Assembly (NCBI GenBank): GCA_002320935.1
Contig: DCLG01000047.1
Location: forward strand, 4,437 to 13,347
Direction of reading: 5' to 3'
Length of the DNA: 8,911 nt
Origin: Pedobacter sp. UBA1654
GTDB lineage: Bacteria > Bacteroidota > Bacteroidia > Sphingobacteriales > Sphingobacteriaceae
The notes under the pieces were generated by a model, which searched no databases, was not told where the DNA came from, and saw nothing but the letters and a program-made list of their open reading frames with translations. The translations under genes were made by a program, and so were the position numbers. Shown here piece after piece: positions 1-6,639 of the stretch; within the stretch, counting starts at the first letter, position 1; every line of letters begins with the position of its first letter.

Positions 1-492
1 CTTGAAAACGATGAAACGTTCTGCATTGTCGCCTTTGATCAGAAATGGTTTTTGCACTTTTAATGTCGTATCAGGCTTACGTGAATACTGCGTTCCGGAC
101 AGAAAACGGGTGTCTGCAACTGCCGCCCTGCTGCTCGGCGCAGAACCTTCGGGCATTTTCTTATCAATCCAATTGATGATCATGTCCTTTTCATCCTTTG
201 ATAGCGATCTGTCGTTGTGAAACTCACGGTACGCATTGTCAGGCTTCCATGGGGGCATATAGCCAGAACTAACCACTTCTTTGATAAAAGACCCACGTTT
301 GGCAACATCCTGATAGCTTATTAAAGGAAAGGGAGCAGCTTCACCAGGCCTGTGACAAGGCGCACATTTAGCTTTGATTATAGGCGCAATCTGTTTGTGA
401 TAGGTGATTTTCTGTGCATCTGCCGTACTAAAAAGCAGCAGCAGGCATACAAGCACTACATTAAATTTTATGTTTATTGTTAATTCTTTCAT
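1..492 (-). CDS. Secreted c-type cytochrome protein, probable copper-monooxygenase-like C-terminal part (partial, C-terminus outside window)
   Basis: The reading frame is open from ATG at 492 to base 1, giving 164 codons. Residues 1-26 form a signal peptide: a short N-terminal segment with one lysine pair of charges, a hydrophobic run LVCLLLLF, and a likely cut after ADA before QK. A haem c attachment motif CAPCH lies at residues 43-47, and a MPPW motif at 79-82 offers Met79 as candidate distal haem ligand. This is one mono-haem cytochrome c domain (about 30-120). The segment from about residue 140, PDTTLKVQKPFLIKGDNAER, resembles the stretch that, from memory of the family, begins the copper type II ascorbate-dependent monooxygenase-like part of related proteins; that domain itself is not visible here. 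Its start lies 18 nt after the redoxin stop, so the two are probably co-transcribed. The cytochrome domain is certain; the full architecture and substrate are inferred. Confidence 0.8.
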   Translation of the reverse strand, partial: MKELTINIKFNVVLVCLLLLFSTADAQKITYHKQIAPIIKAKCAPCHRPGEAAPFPLISYQDVAKRGSFIKEVVSSGYMPPWKPDNAYREFHNDRSLSKDEKDMIINWIDKKMPEGSAPSSRAAVADTRFLSGTQYSRKPDTTLKVQKPFLIKGDNAERFIVFK

Positions 493-510
493 TCAGGGGT
501 ATAAAAAGCG

Positions 511-1092
511 TTATAAATCGTTGATCAGGCAGCCTACTGGTTTCGTTCGACTTACCTGTATCATCTGACCGGATCGGGCCCGTGATAGCGCATCTTCCAG
601 ATACCGCTCCGTCACTACTTTGCGTTGCTTTCCGAGGCTGTAAGCCCAGTTGTCAATTAATCCACTGTAAAGTACCTGACCTTGCTGATCAATTAAAATA
701 CATTCGGGCGTAATGCTGCCATTTAGACCCTTGGTCAGTTTTTTACTACTGTCGATCAACACCGGAAATATTGGACTATAGTCCTTAATAAACTTAGATA
801 GCTCAGCGGTGCTGTATGCAGCTCCAGGTACAATTCCGTAAAATGCAACCTGGCTTTGTTTTACAAGCTTATTTACAACTGTTATATAATTTCTACTTAG
901 CGGGCACTCTGGCGAAAGCAGGATAAACACATTGAGTTTGGAAGGGTTCAAGTGCGTTGAGTGGCCCTGATGATCAGTAAGGCGCACTGAAGACAGACGC
1001 GTCCATGGGACACGAGCCTGTTGCGCATAAGATGTTTGCTCAGAAAGAAGCAATAACAGGCATGCTAAACAGGTTGTTAAAAGTTTATTCAT
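511..1092 (-). CDS. Secreted redoxin/thioredoxin-fold protein with single-cysteine CPLS active-site motif
   Basis: A 193-residue secreted protein. Residues 1-23 form a signal peptide (MNKLL, a leucine-rich core, SYA|QQ). The thioredoxin-like fold shows as NVFILLSPECPLSRNY (54-69), with Cys63 in CPLS where thioredoxins have CxxC, so the second cysteine of the pair is serine. A TPE/CILID segment (128-135) fits the cis-proline loop followed by a strand. LYSGLIDNWAYSLGKQ (141-156) and a C-terminal TKPVGC (Cys188) resemble the redoxin part of large proteins that continue into cytochrome c and copper-monooxygenase-like domains; Cys188 or Cys131 could be the resolving partner. I chose ATG at 1092 because the signal peptide starts there directly. 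An in-frame ATG at 1110 and TTG at 1113 would add MPPLPI or one more residue and lie close to the terminator T-run. The terminator at 1117-1146 precedes it; a cytochrome gene follows after 18 nt. Partner and reaction are unknown. Confidence 0.8.
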   Translation of the reverse strand: MNKLLTTCLACLLLLLSEQTSYAQQARVPWTRLSSVRLTDHQGHSTHLNPSKLNVFILLSPECPLSRNYITVVNKLVKQSQVAFYGIVPGAAYSTAELSKFIKDYSPIFPVLIDSSKKLTKGLNGSITPECILIDQQGQVLYSGLIDNWAYSLGKQRKVVTERYLEDALSRARSGQMIQVSRTKPVGCLINDL

Positions 1093-1116
1093 GATTGGCA
1101 GAGGCGGCATCAAGTC

Positions 1117-1146
1117 AAAAAATAAGGGTGTCTTTCGACACCCTTA
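1117..1146 (-). terminator. Intrinsic terminator after the susD-type gene (GAAA-loop hairpin plus T6)
   Basis: On the minus strand, a perfect 10-bp stem TAAGGGTGTC / GACACCCTTA with a GAAA tetraloop (1146-1123) is followed directly by six T (1122-1117). It begins 11 nt after the susD stop codon and ends 24 nt before the chosen redoxin start. Stem, loop and T-run all fit rho-independent termination in the direction of susD. On the plus strand the stem is not followed at once by a T-run. Confidence 0.85.
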
Positions 1147-1157
1147 AGGTAAATATA

Positions 1158-2873
1158 TTATTTTTTATCCCACCAAACACGACCAAATATATCGCTGGCT
1201 CCAGCTCCGAAATCCGGATCTTTAGCCATATCTGCAAATGCAGCAGTAATATTCTGATAGTTCAGGTTTGAAGGCGATGGGAAAGGTAGCGAAGCTCTTC
1301 TAGGAATTTGCTGCTCAGCACCGCCGATGATCATCCTTTCAAGTTTAATTACACTTGATGGATTAGGCAAACCGGTTCTTTTGTACAAGGCCCAAGCCTC
1401 ATTTGGCTGTTTGAAAAAGTTCAGGTAAGCCTGACAAGCAATCTGGTCGAGGCCAATTGCAGGATTATAAGCGACTAATGGCATCGCCAGGTAAGCCTGT
1501 ATCTCATCGTCAGTAGCCGCAACATAGTTCCCTACGTTTTCGCGATCCGTAATCTTCGCACGGTTAGCCATATCGTCATACATCTTGATAGATGCTACGA
1601 CCCCCTTGTCATACCACTCCTTCGCATTGTCACCAGTTACTGCTCTGGCTGCGAGCTCCGCACGCATAAAACAATAATCCGGGTATGTTAACATCAGGAA
1701 GAAGTTTACGCCAGTTCCGGCATTCTCACCTGCTGCAAACATCCGTGGTTGAAGATTTGATAAAGTATCTAAGGACACGTTGCCTACAAGGCCGGTACTG
1801 CCAGGCTTGGAAACCGATATACTATTAAAAAATATCTGCGCTGGTGCTGCAGCGGAGGTTTCTGGATTTGTAGGTGCACCATAGTAGCGGCGAGGATCAT
1901 ATGTCGCATCTGCAGGGATTTTACCTTGCGCCTTAGCCAGATCAAAATTCGCCTCGGTAAAGTAATTTGGCTGATAGAAGAACCGGATCCTCGGATCTGA
2001 ATTTTCATACATAAAATCTACCGTTGGCTTCGGAGCTCTCATGTTTAAGACCGACCAGTCACCACCTGCAGCGTAGGTTGCATTTGCTTCGAATATCCAG
2101 CTGTCATCATTAGATTCCATCTGATTTGTATTCTGCAGGATTTCCTGAACCCTTGTCGCCATTTTGGAGGGATCCCTTTTCATCAGGCGCATGGCCATTT
2201 TCAAACGAACTGCATTAGCGGTTTTGATCCACTTGGAAACATCGCCACCAAAGAACATGTCGCGATCACCGTATGAGGTCTGTGGCACTGCTGGTGTTGC
2301 AGAAAGTGTAGCCACATGCGACTTCAACTCCTCTTCCAATATATCGAAAAGTTCCGGCTGGGTGTCGTATTTAGGTGTAAAGCTGGCATCATACTTACCT
2401 CTAAAAGCTTCTGTATACGGTATACTTCCGTTTATATCCGACACATAAAAAGCATAATATGCTTTTACAATACCGGCAATTGCAACCTGATTGCTGCGCT
2501 TTGCACGTTCCTCCTCGGGCATTTCAGAGATCATAACCTGGATGTCGGTTAGTGCTGCTCCAATCGATGGATAGAACATATTATACCTTACATTCCGCAT
2601 ATTGCCAGATTCGGAAATAAATGAGAGTCCGTTACCATTTAACGGCGTAGTCATCTGCATCCATGGCATGATTCCGCGAACGTTATCATAATACCACTCA
2701 AAGCGGTCGGTGTTCAGACGGATCGTAGCATCCATAAACTCCTGTTCAGGTGTGATCTGATCTAATGTAACAGGGTTTGTATTCAATTCAACGAAGTCCT
2801 CTTTCTTACAGGAAGACAGACTTATGCATGACAGGGCTATTACCCAGGTCCATGTTTTATATTTTGCGTTCAT
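1158..2873 (-). CDS. SusD/RagB-family (SusD-like_2 type) nutrient-binding outer-membrane lipoprotein
   Basis: A 571-residue lipoprotein forming the substrate-binding lid of the SusC-type transporter encoded just upstream. The lipobox LSSC places the lipidated cysteine at residue 22, followed by KKED, an acid-bearing stretch typical of lipoproteins exported to the cell surface in Bacteroidota. Family landmarks are LNTNP (30-34), DINGSIPYTEAF (146-157), QPELFDILEEEL (172-183), GGDVSKWIKTANAVRLKMAM (209-228), DPRIRFFYQPN (293-303), YPDYCFMRAELAARA (397-411), and a C-terminal segment with NEAWALYKRTGLP. These match the SusD-like_2 branch (Pfam PF12771 from memory) better than the starch-binding SusD type. 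The length is normal and no break is seen. The ATG at 2873 follows the susC stop by 21 nt, so both genes share an mRNA; a strong terminator follows. The ligand cannot be deduced: no sugar-degrading enzyme is encoded nearby. Confidence 0.93.
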   Translation of the reverse strand: MNAKYKTWTWVIALSCISLSSCKKEDFVELNTNPVTLDQITPEQEFMDATIRLNTDRFEWYYDNVRGIMPWMQMTTPLNGNGLSFISESGNMRNVRYNMFYPSIGAALTDIQVMISEMPEEERAKRSNQVAIAGIVKAYYAFYVSDINGSIPYTEAFRGKYDASFTPKYDTQPELFDILEEELKSHVATLSATPAVPQTSYGDRDMFFGGDVSKWIKTANAVRLKMAMRLMKRDPSKMATRVQEILQNTNQMESNDDSWIFEANATYAAGGDWSVLNMRAPKPTVDFMYENSDPRIRFFYQPNYFTEANFDLAKAQGKIPADATYDPRRYYGAPTNPETSAAAPAQIFFNSISVSKPGSTGLVGNVSLDTLSNLQPRMFAAGENAGTGVNFFLMLTYPDYCFMRAELAARAVTGDNAKEWYDKGVVASIKMYDDMANRAKITDRENVGNYVAATDDEIQAYLAMPLVAYNPAIGLDQIACQAYLNFFKQPNEAWALYKRTGLPNPSSVIKLERMIIGGAEQQIPRRASLPFPSPSNLNYQNITAAFADMAKDPDFGAGASDIFGRVWWDKK

Positions 2874-2894
2874 CTTTTCTCTTTTAATCAGTTA

Positions 2895-5800
2895 TTATAA
2901 GCTTCCTCTAAGCGATAGTGCGAATGTGCGTGTGTAAGGCGCACCACCGTATTCAGCGAACGAGCCTGCACTGTTGGAGAACAGGGACTCAGGATGAATA
3001 TGGTCTGGCAAACTATTATAAATATAGGTTAGGTTTCTTGCTACCAGACTCAGGTTAAGTCGGTTAAACTTGATCTTTTCTGCGTATTTTTTCGGCAATG
3101 TATAACCAACTGACACTTCACGTAGGGCAACCCAGTTATTTTCAAATGTTGAGTATTCTCTGATACCAGTGGCCCATTGGGTTAAACGCGCATAATGAAT
3201 ACGTGCACTTACTGGTTGTATCAGGCCTTTAGAAACTGCATCTGCAAAGGTAGTTCCACTAACATCCACATTGTTGATGATTGTATTTGCTGCGAACACA
3301 CCTTTCGGGATGATACCATCATGGAATGTTACACCATTGTTATCCACGCGTGGCACGCCACCATACTCTTCAGAACGGCCAAACAATGTGCTTTCAAAAG
3401 CGCCATAGTTGGACCCGTATTGGTGAGAGGCAGAACTTATTAAACCACCTACTTTGGCATCAACCTGAAATCCAAGGTTGAAGTCTTTATACCTGATACT
3501 GTTGATCCAGCTGGTTGTAAATTTCTCCATGATTGAACCCAGGTTTTTATTTCCCTGTCCAACATCCGCACTGCGCCAGTAGCTTCCGTTGGCTTTCAAA
3601 AGCTTTTCACCGTTTCTTGCGTCTTCAATGTTGTTACCTGCTGCATCTTTAGCCTGGTAAGTTGCGTATCCATAACCAGTATAGATGGCGCCGTATTCTT
3701 CTCCAGCAATTGCAACAGAGGCCAGATCGGCACCAAAAGCATAGGCAAGTTCAACTGAATTTACACCCGGAGCAAGTTCAAGAACTTTGTTCCTGTTTCT
3801 GGCGAAGTTGATGGTTGTGTTCCAGTTTAAATTCGTACTCTTTATTGGTGTAGCATTAACTAAAATCTCAATACCTTGGTTCTGAATATTTCCAGCATTG
3901 ATCAACTGTCTCTCTACACCACTTTCTCTAGGCACCTGAAGCGCAAGAACCTGATTGTAGGTGTTCTTTTTGTAGTAAGCGAAGTCAATTCCGATCCTGT
4001 CGTTTAAAAATCTTAACTCAGCACCAAATTCATATTCTTTAGTTAATTCGTTTTTAAGATTCTCATTTCCTTTGATGAACTCAGAATATCCGTAACGAGG
4101 AATGATCCTACCCAGTGCATCGGTATAAGAACCCAGGAAGGAGTACTTTCCACGACTGGTTTCATAAGGGTTGGTTCCCAAACCAGTATGACCGTAATTT
4201 GCTCTTAATTTACCATAAGATAAAAAGCCAAAAGCAGCATTATCCTTTAAAGATTCAGTAAAGACATATGCAAGACCTACTGAAGGGTAGATATAAGAAT
4301 AATCTCCGGTACCATTTGGATAGGTTAAAGTAGAAGACCAATCGTTACGCAAACTCGCGTTCAGCGTAAGCATATTCTTATAAGTGATATCTCCGAAAGC
4401 ATATACCGCATCAGCACGCTGGCTTCCACCCAAAGCGATATCCGTAATAATTGGATTTACCGAGTTTCCAATGTAAAACTTACCAGGATCCTGTAAGCCA
4501 CCATTGGTTCTTGTACGGGTGCTATTGTTCCCAAGATCTCTGGTTGTTTCACCACCTATACTGAAATTGTAATTGAAATTTTCATTGATCTGATCACTGG
4601 CATTAAGTAAAAATTGCAAACGTGTACTGCGCTGGTCTGACTTGCCAAGCGCGTATTCACCACCACTGTAGTTAACACCTTCGCCGATATTTTTGGTCTC
4701 AGAGTTGGTATTGATCTGGTTGATTGTTCCACGGACCATGGCATTTAACCAGGGTGTTACATTAGCGGTTAACTCCACATTACCTCTGAAGTTGTTTTCT
4801 CTTTGGCGATTATCCTGTTTGTGAAGATTGAACCATAAGGATGACAAACCATAAGGATCGGCATCATCGCGTAAGCGACCACCATTTACCAGATCTTCGT
4901 AGTTGTTCTTCCAATACTTAGTATCGTAGTTACGAGGAGTACCATAAACCAATGCAAAAAGAGGACTGTTGTTATTTCCCTGATTCATCGGATTTAACAC
5001 GTTACTAACGGTGTAATTTACACCCGCATCAATCTTGAATAATTTACCAATATTTTGTGACCCTCTGAAGTCAACAGCGTCCCTGTCGAACTTATTATTA
5101 GGCAACACCCCTTTATTGGCCATTTTAGTGTAGGAGAACCTGAAGTTTCCATTGTCATTCGCACCCTGAAATGCCAGGTTGCTGTTGCTGAATACACCTG
5201 TATCGAAAATATCTTTCAGGTTATCTTTCTGAGCATCCCATTTGATCATACGACCGTCGATATCCTTTACTTCACTTCCGTCAAATTTCGGTCCGAAGCC
5301 CCAGAAGTAGTTTGGACGGTCTACCTGAGGTACGCCATTTGCGTCGAGCGCAAATGTAGGGTTGATACCTGCTCCGAATACGTTCTGAACATCAAAGACA
5401 CGGTATACTTCTTCAACCGTTTGCGTATGCGAGAATGAAATTCCTAATCCTTGTCCTGCACGTCCCTTTTTTGAGGTGATCAAGAGCACGCCATTCTGAG
5501 CTCTTGAGCCATACAATGAACTTGCAGCAGCACCTTTAAGTACAGTAATACTTTCGTAGTCATCTGCATTCAGGTTTTTCATGATGTTTCCAAAATCCTG
5601 AGGTCCGTTACCGTATGAGTCGGCACCAGTAACACCAGGCTGGATTAATACACCATCAATTACGACTAATGGCTGCGTGTTAGCACTTAGGGATGAGTTA
5701 CCACGAATCCTGATTCTTGAAGAGGATTGTGGTCCACCCGCACCCTGGCTAATCACGACGCCGGCAACCTTACCATTGATCGCGTTGACAATGTTCGGTT

Positions 5801-6209
5801 CGTTTGCCCGGGTAAGATCTTCGCCACTAACCTCCTGGATTGAATAGCTTAGTTTTCGCGCTTGTTGTCTAACCCCAAAACCTGTGGTAACGACAACTTC
5901 GTTCAGTGTCTCGTCATCCTCCTGTAAGGTGACGTTGACTGTTGCTTTGTCGCCTACGGTTACCTCCTGGGCTACATATCCGATTAGGGAAACGCGAAGT
6001 ACACTAGTAGGGGAAGCCGTGATGGTGAAATCACCGCTTGCATTTGTAGCGGTGCCATTTTTGGTTCCCTTCTCGAGGATTGTCACCCCGGGAAGACTTT
6101 GACCCCTGGCATCCTTGATGGTTCCCCGGATCAACTTTTGAGCAGTGGCGATAAGAGATGAACAGGTCATCAAAGCCACCCAGAAACACATTAAGTAAAG
6201 TTTCTTCAT
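2895..6209 (-). CDS. SusC/RagA-family TonB-dependent outer-membrane transporter
   Basis: A 1104-residue transporter that, with the SusD-type lipoprotein, imports a nutrient across the outer membrane using TonB energy. From ATG at 6209: signal peptide 1-23 (cut ATA|QK); carboxypeptidase-regulatory-like domain about 28-95 (LPGVTILEKGTKNGT, LIGYVAQEV); TonB-box-like EVVVTTG at 104-110; plug domain about 115-245 with the SusC signature IRIRGNSSLSANTQPLVVID (166-185) and GAAASSLYGSRAQNGVLLIT; then a long beta-barrel ending in FALSLRGSL. Length is typical. There is no N-terminal STN domain, so direct signalling to a FecR-type anti-sigma factor is not expected, and none is encoded nearby. The frame can extend upstream to ATG 6284 or TTG 6287, adding about 26 residues, but that would hide the signal peptide and overlaps the promoter candidate. 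The preferred ATG follows an A-rich leader typical of the phylum. Substrate unknown. Confidence 0.95.
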   Translation of the reverse strand: MKKLYLMCFWVALMTCSSLIATAQKLIRGTIKDARGQSLPGVTILEKGTKNGTATNASGDFTITASPTSVLRVSLIGYVAQEVTVGDKATVNVTLQEDDETLNEVVVTTGFGVRQQARKLSYSIQEVSGEDLTRANEPNIVNAINGKVAGVVISQGAGGPQSSSRIRIRGNSSLSANTQPLVVIDGVLIQPGVTGADSYGNGPQDFGNIMKNLNADDYESITVLKGAAASSLYGSRAQNGVLLITSKKGRAGQGLGISFSHTQTVEEVYRVFDVQNVFGAGINPTFALDANGVPQVDRPNYFWGFGPKFDGSEVKDIDGRMIKWDAQKDNLKDIFDTGVFSNSNLAFQGANDNGNFRFSYTKMANKGVLPNNKFDRDAVDFRGSQNIGKLFKIDAGVNYTVSNVLNPMNQGNNNSPLFALVYGTPRNYDTKYWKNNYEDLVNGGRLRDDADPYGLSSLWFNLHKQDNRQRENNFRGNVELTANVTPWLNAMVRGTINQINTNSETKNIGEGVNYSGGEYALGKSDQRSTRLQFLLNASDQINENFNYNFSIGGETTRDLGNNSTRTRTNGGLQDPGKFYIGNSVNPIITDIALGGSQRADAVYAFGDITYKNMLTLNASLRNDWSSTLTYPNGTGDYSYIYPSVGLAYVFTESLKDNAAFGFLSYGKLRANYGHTGLGTNPYETSRGKYSFLGSYTDALGRIIPRYGYSEFIKGNENLKNELTKEYEFGAELRFLNDRIGIDFAYYKKNTYNQVLALQVPRESGVERQLINAGNIQNQGIEILVNATPIKSTNLNWNTTINFARNRNKVLELAPGVNSVELAYAFGADLASVAIAGEEYGAIYTGYGYATYQAKDAAGNNIEDARNGEKLLKANGSYWRSADVGQGNKNLGSIMEKFTTSWINSIRYKDFNLGFQVDAKVGGLISSASHQYGSNYGAFESTLFGRSEEYGGVPRVDNNGVTFHDGIIPKGVFAANTIINNVDVSGTTFADAVSKGLIQPVSARIHYARLTQWATGIREYSTFENNWVALREVSVGYTLPKKYAEKIKFNRLNLSLVARNLTYIYNSLPDHIHPESLFSNSAGSFAEYGGAPYTRTFALSLRGSL

Positions 6210-6284
6210 TTGATTGTTTTTAAAAAAGTTTGTAAAATGGTTTTTTGATTCAGCATTAAACAAGATGTTACAGCTGAATTTCAT

Positions 6285-6321
6285 CAAAATTAATAAAATT
6301 TACATGTATTTTTATGTCAAA
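6285..6321 (-). promoter_or_regulatory. Candidate promoter for the susCD cluster (TTTG ... TAATTTTG)
   Basis: On the minus strand TAATTTTG (6292-6285) matches the Bacteroidota -7 consensus TAnnTTTG exactly. TTTG (6321-6318) could be the -33 box, but the spacer is 25 nt, longer than the usual 17-23, so the -33 assignment is weak. Transcription would begin near 6278-6281, giving a leader of about 70 nt before ATG 6209. Confidence 0.45.
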
Positions 6322-6334
6322 CATCAGGTATTGA

Positions 6335-6346
6335 CTGCCTTGGCAG
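6335..6346. repeat. Short dyad CTGCC-TT-GGCAG upstream of the susC promoter candidate
   Basis: A perfect 5-bp inverted repeat with a 2-bp centre, lying 14 bp upstream of the candidate -33 box of susC. The position suits an activator site, but a 5-bp dyad can arise by chance and no regulator gene is adjacent. Confidence 0.25.
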
Positions 6347-6557
6347 CTGTTTCTATAAAATTGCAATTGTTCATCTCACAATTTCTCAATTCAACCGGCC
6401 TCAGTTATCGTATAAGTATAAATCAGATAAAAACATGAAGGAATGATAACCTAGAGTTTAAATTAATGTAAACTAAAAACAGTAAGGCAGTGAAATTGTG
6501 CAAAGAAGAGCAACCAATATTCACCCTCTAAAATTTGTGTTAAAAAATGTTAATGAC

Positions 6558-6580
6558 TTGAAAGGATGGATGCCTTTCGA
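6558..6580. repeat. Inverted repeat TTGAAAGG / CCTTTCGA upstream of the bamD promoter
   Basis: GAAAGG (6560-6565) and CCTTTC (6573-6578) pair across a 7-nt loop; T6559-G6579 (wobble) and T6558-A6580 extend the stem to 8 pairs. It ends 25 bp before the bamD -33 box. There is no immediate T-run and no plus-strand gene upstream, so a terminator is unlikely; an operator or chance repeat are both possible. Confidence 0.3.
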
Positions 6581-6605
6581 TAGCTTAGCGGACTATTATT
6601 TTTAA

Positions 6606-6635
6606 TTGACGTTGTCGTATTATTACTTATCTTTG
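6606..6635 (+). promoter_or_regulatory. Bacteroidota-type promoter of the bamD-rpoZ-coaBC operon
   Basis: TTG at 6606-6608, a 19-nt spacer, and TATCTTTG at 6628-6635 match the phylum's TTG-N19-TAnnTTTG consensus exactly. Only four bases (CAGA) separate the -7 box from the bamD ATG at 6640. The transcription start should therefore fall on or next to the start codon. Confidence 0.75.
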
Positions 6636-6639
6636 CAGA

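Larger units (their letters stand above)
6210..6639. other. Divergent intergenic region between susC and bamD
   Basis: These 430 AT-rich bases separate two divergent transcription units. They hold a susC promoter candidate (6285-6321), a short dyad (6335-6346), a hairpin-forming inverted repeat (6558-6580) and the bamD promoter (6606-6635). I see no tRNA, no convincing small gene and no transposon end. The stretch 6350-6557 shows nothing I can name. Confidence 0.8.

Noticed and set aside
1093..1113. Upstream starts for the redoxin at ATG 1110 and TTG 1113
   Set aside because: They add residues MPPLPI before an already complete signal peptide and lie within a few bases of the terminator T-run. 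ATG 1110 cannot be excluded, but 1092 fits better.
1184..1191. TATATTTG on the minus strand inside the 3' end of susD as a promoter for the redoxin
   Set aside because: It matches the -7 consensus, but no TTG lies at the expected upstream distance, and any transcript would still meet the terminator at 1117-1146.
2164..2552. Plus-strand open frames inside the susD-type gene
   Set aside because: The minus-strand frame has continuous SusD-family landmarks through this stretch, so these are mirror frames.
6214..6438. Open frame of 74 codons on the plus strand in the divergent intergenic region
   Set aside because: It starts with TTG, runs through the susC leader and promoter candidate, has biased hydrophobic/lysine content from AT-rich DNA, and resembles no family I know.
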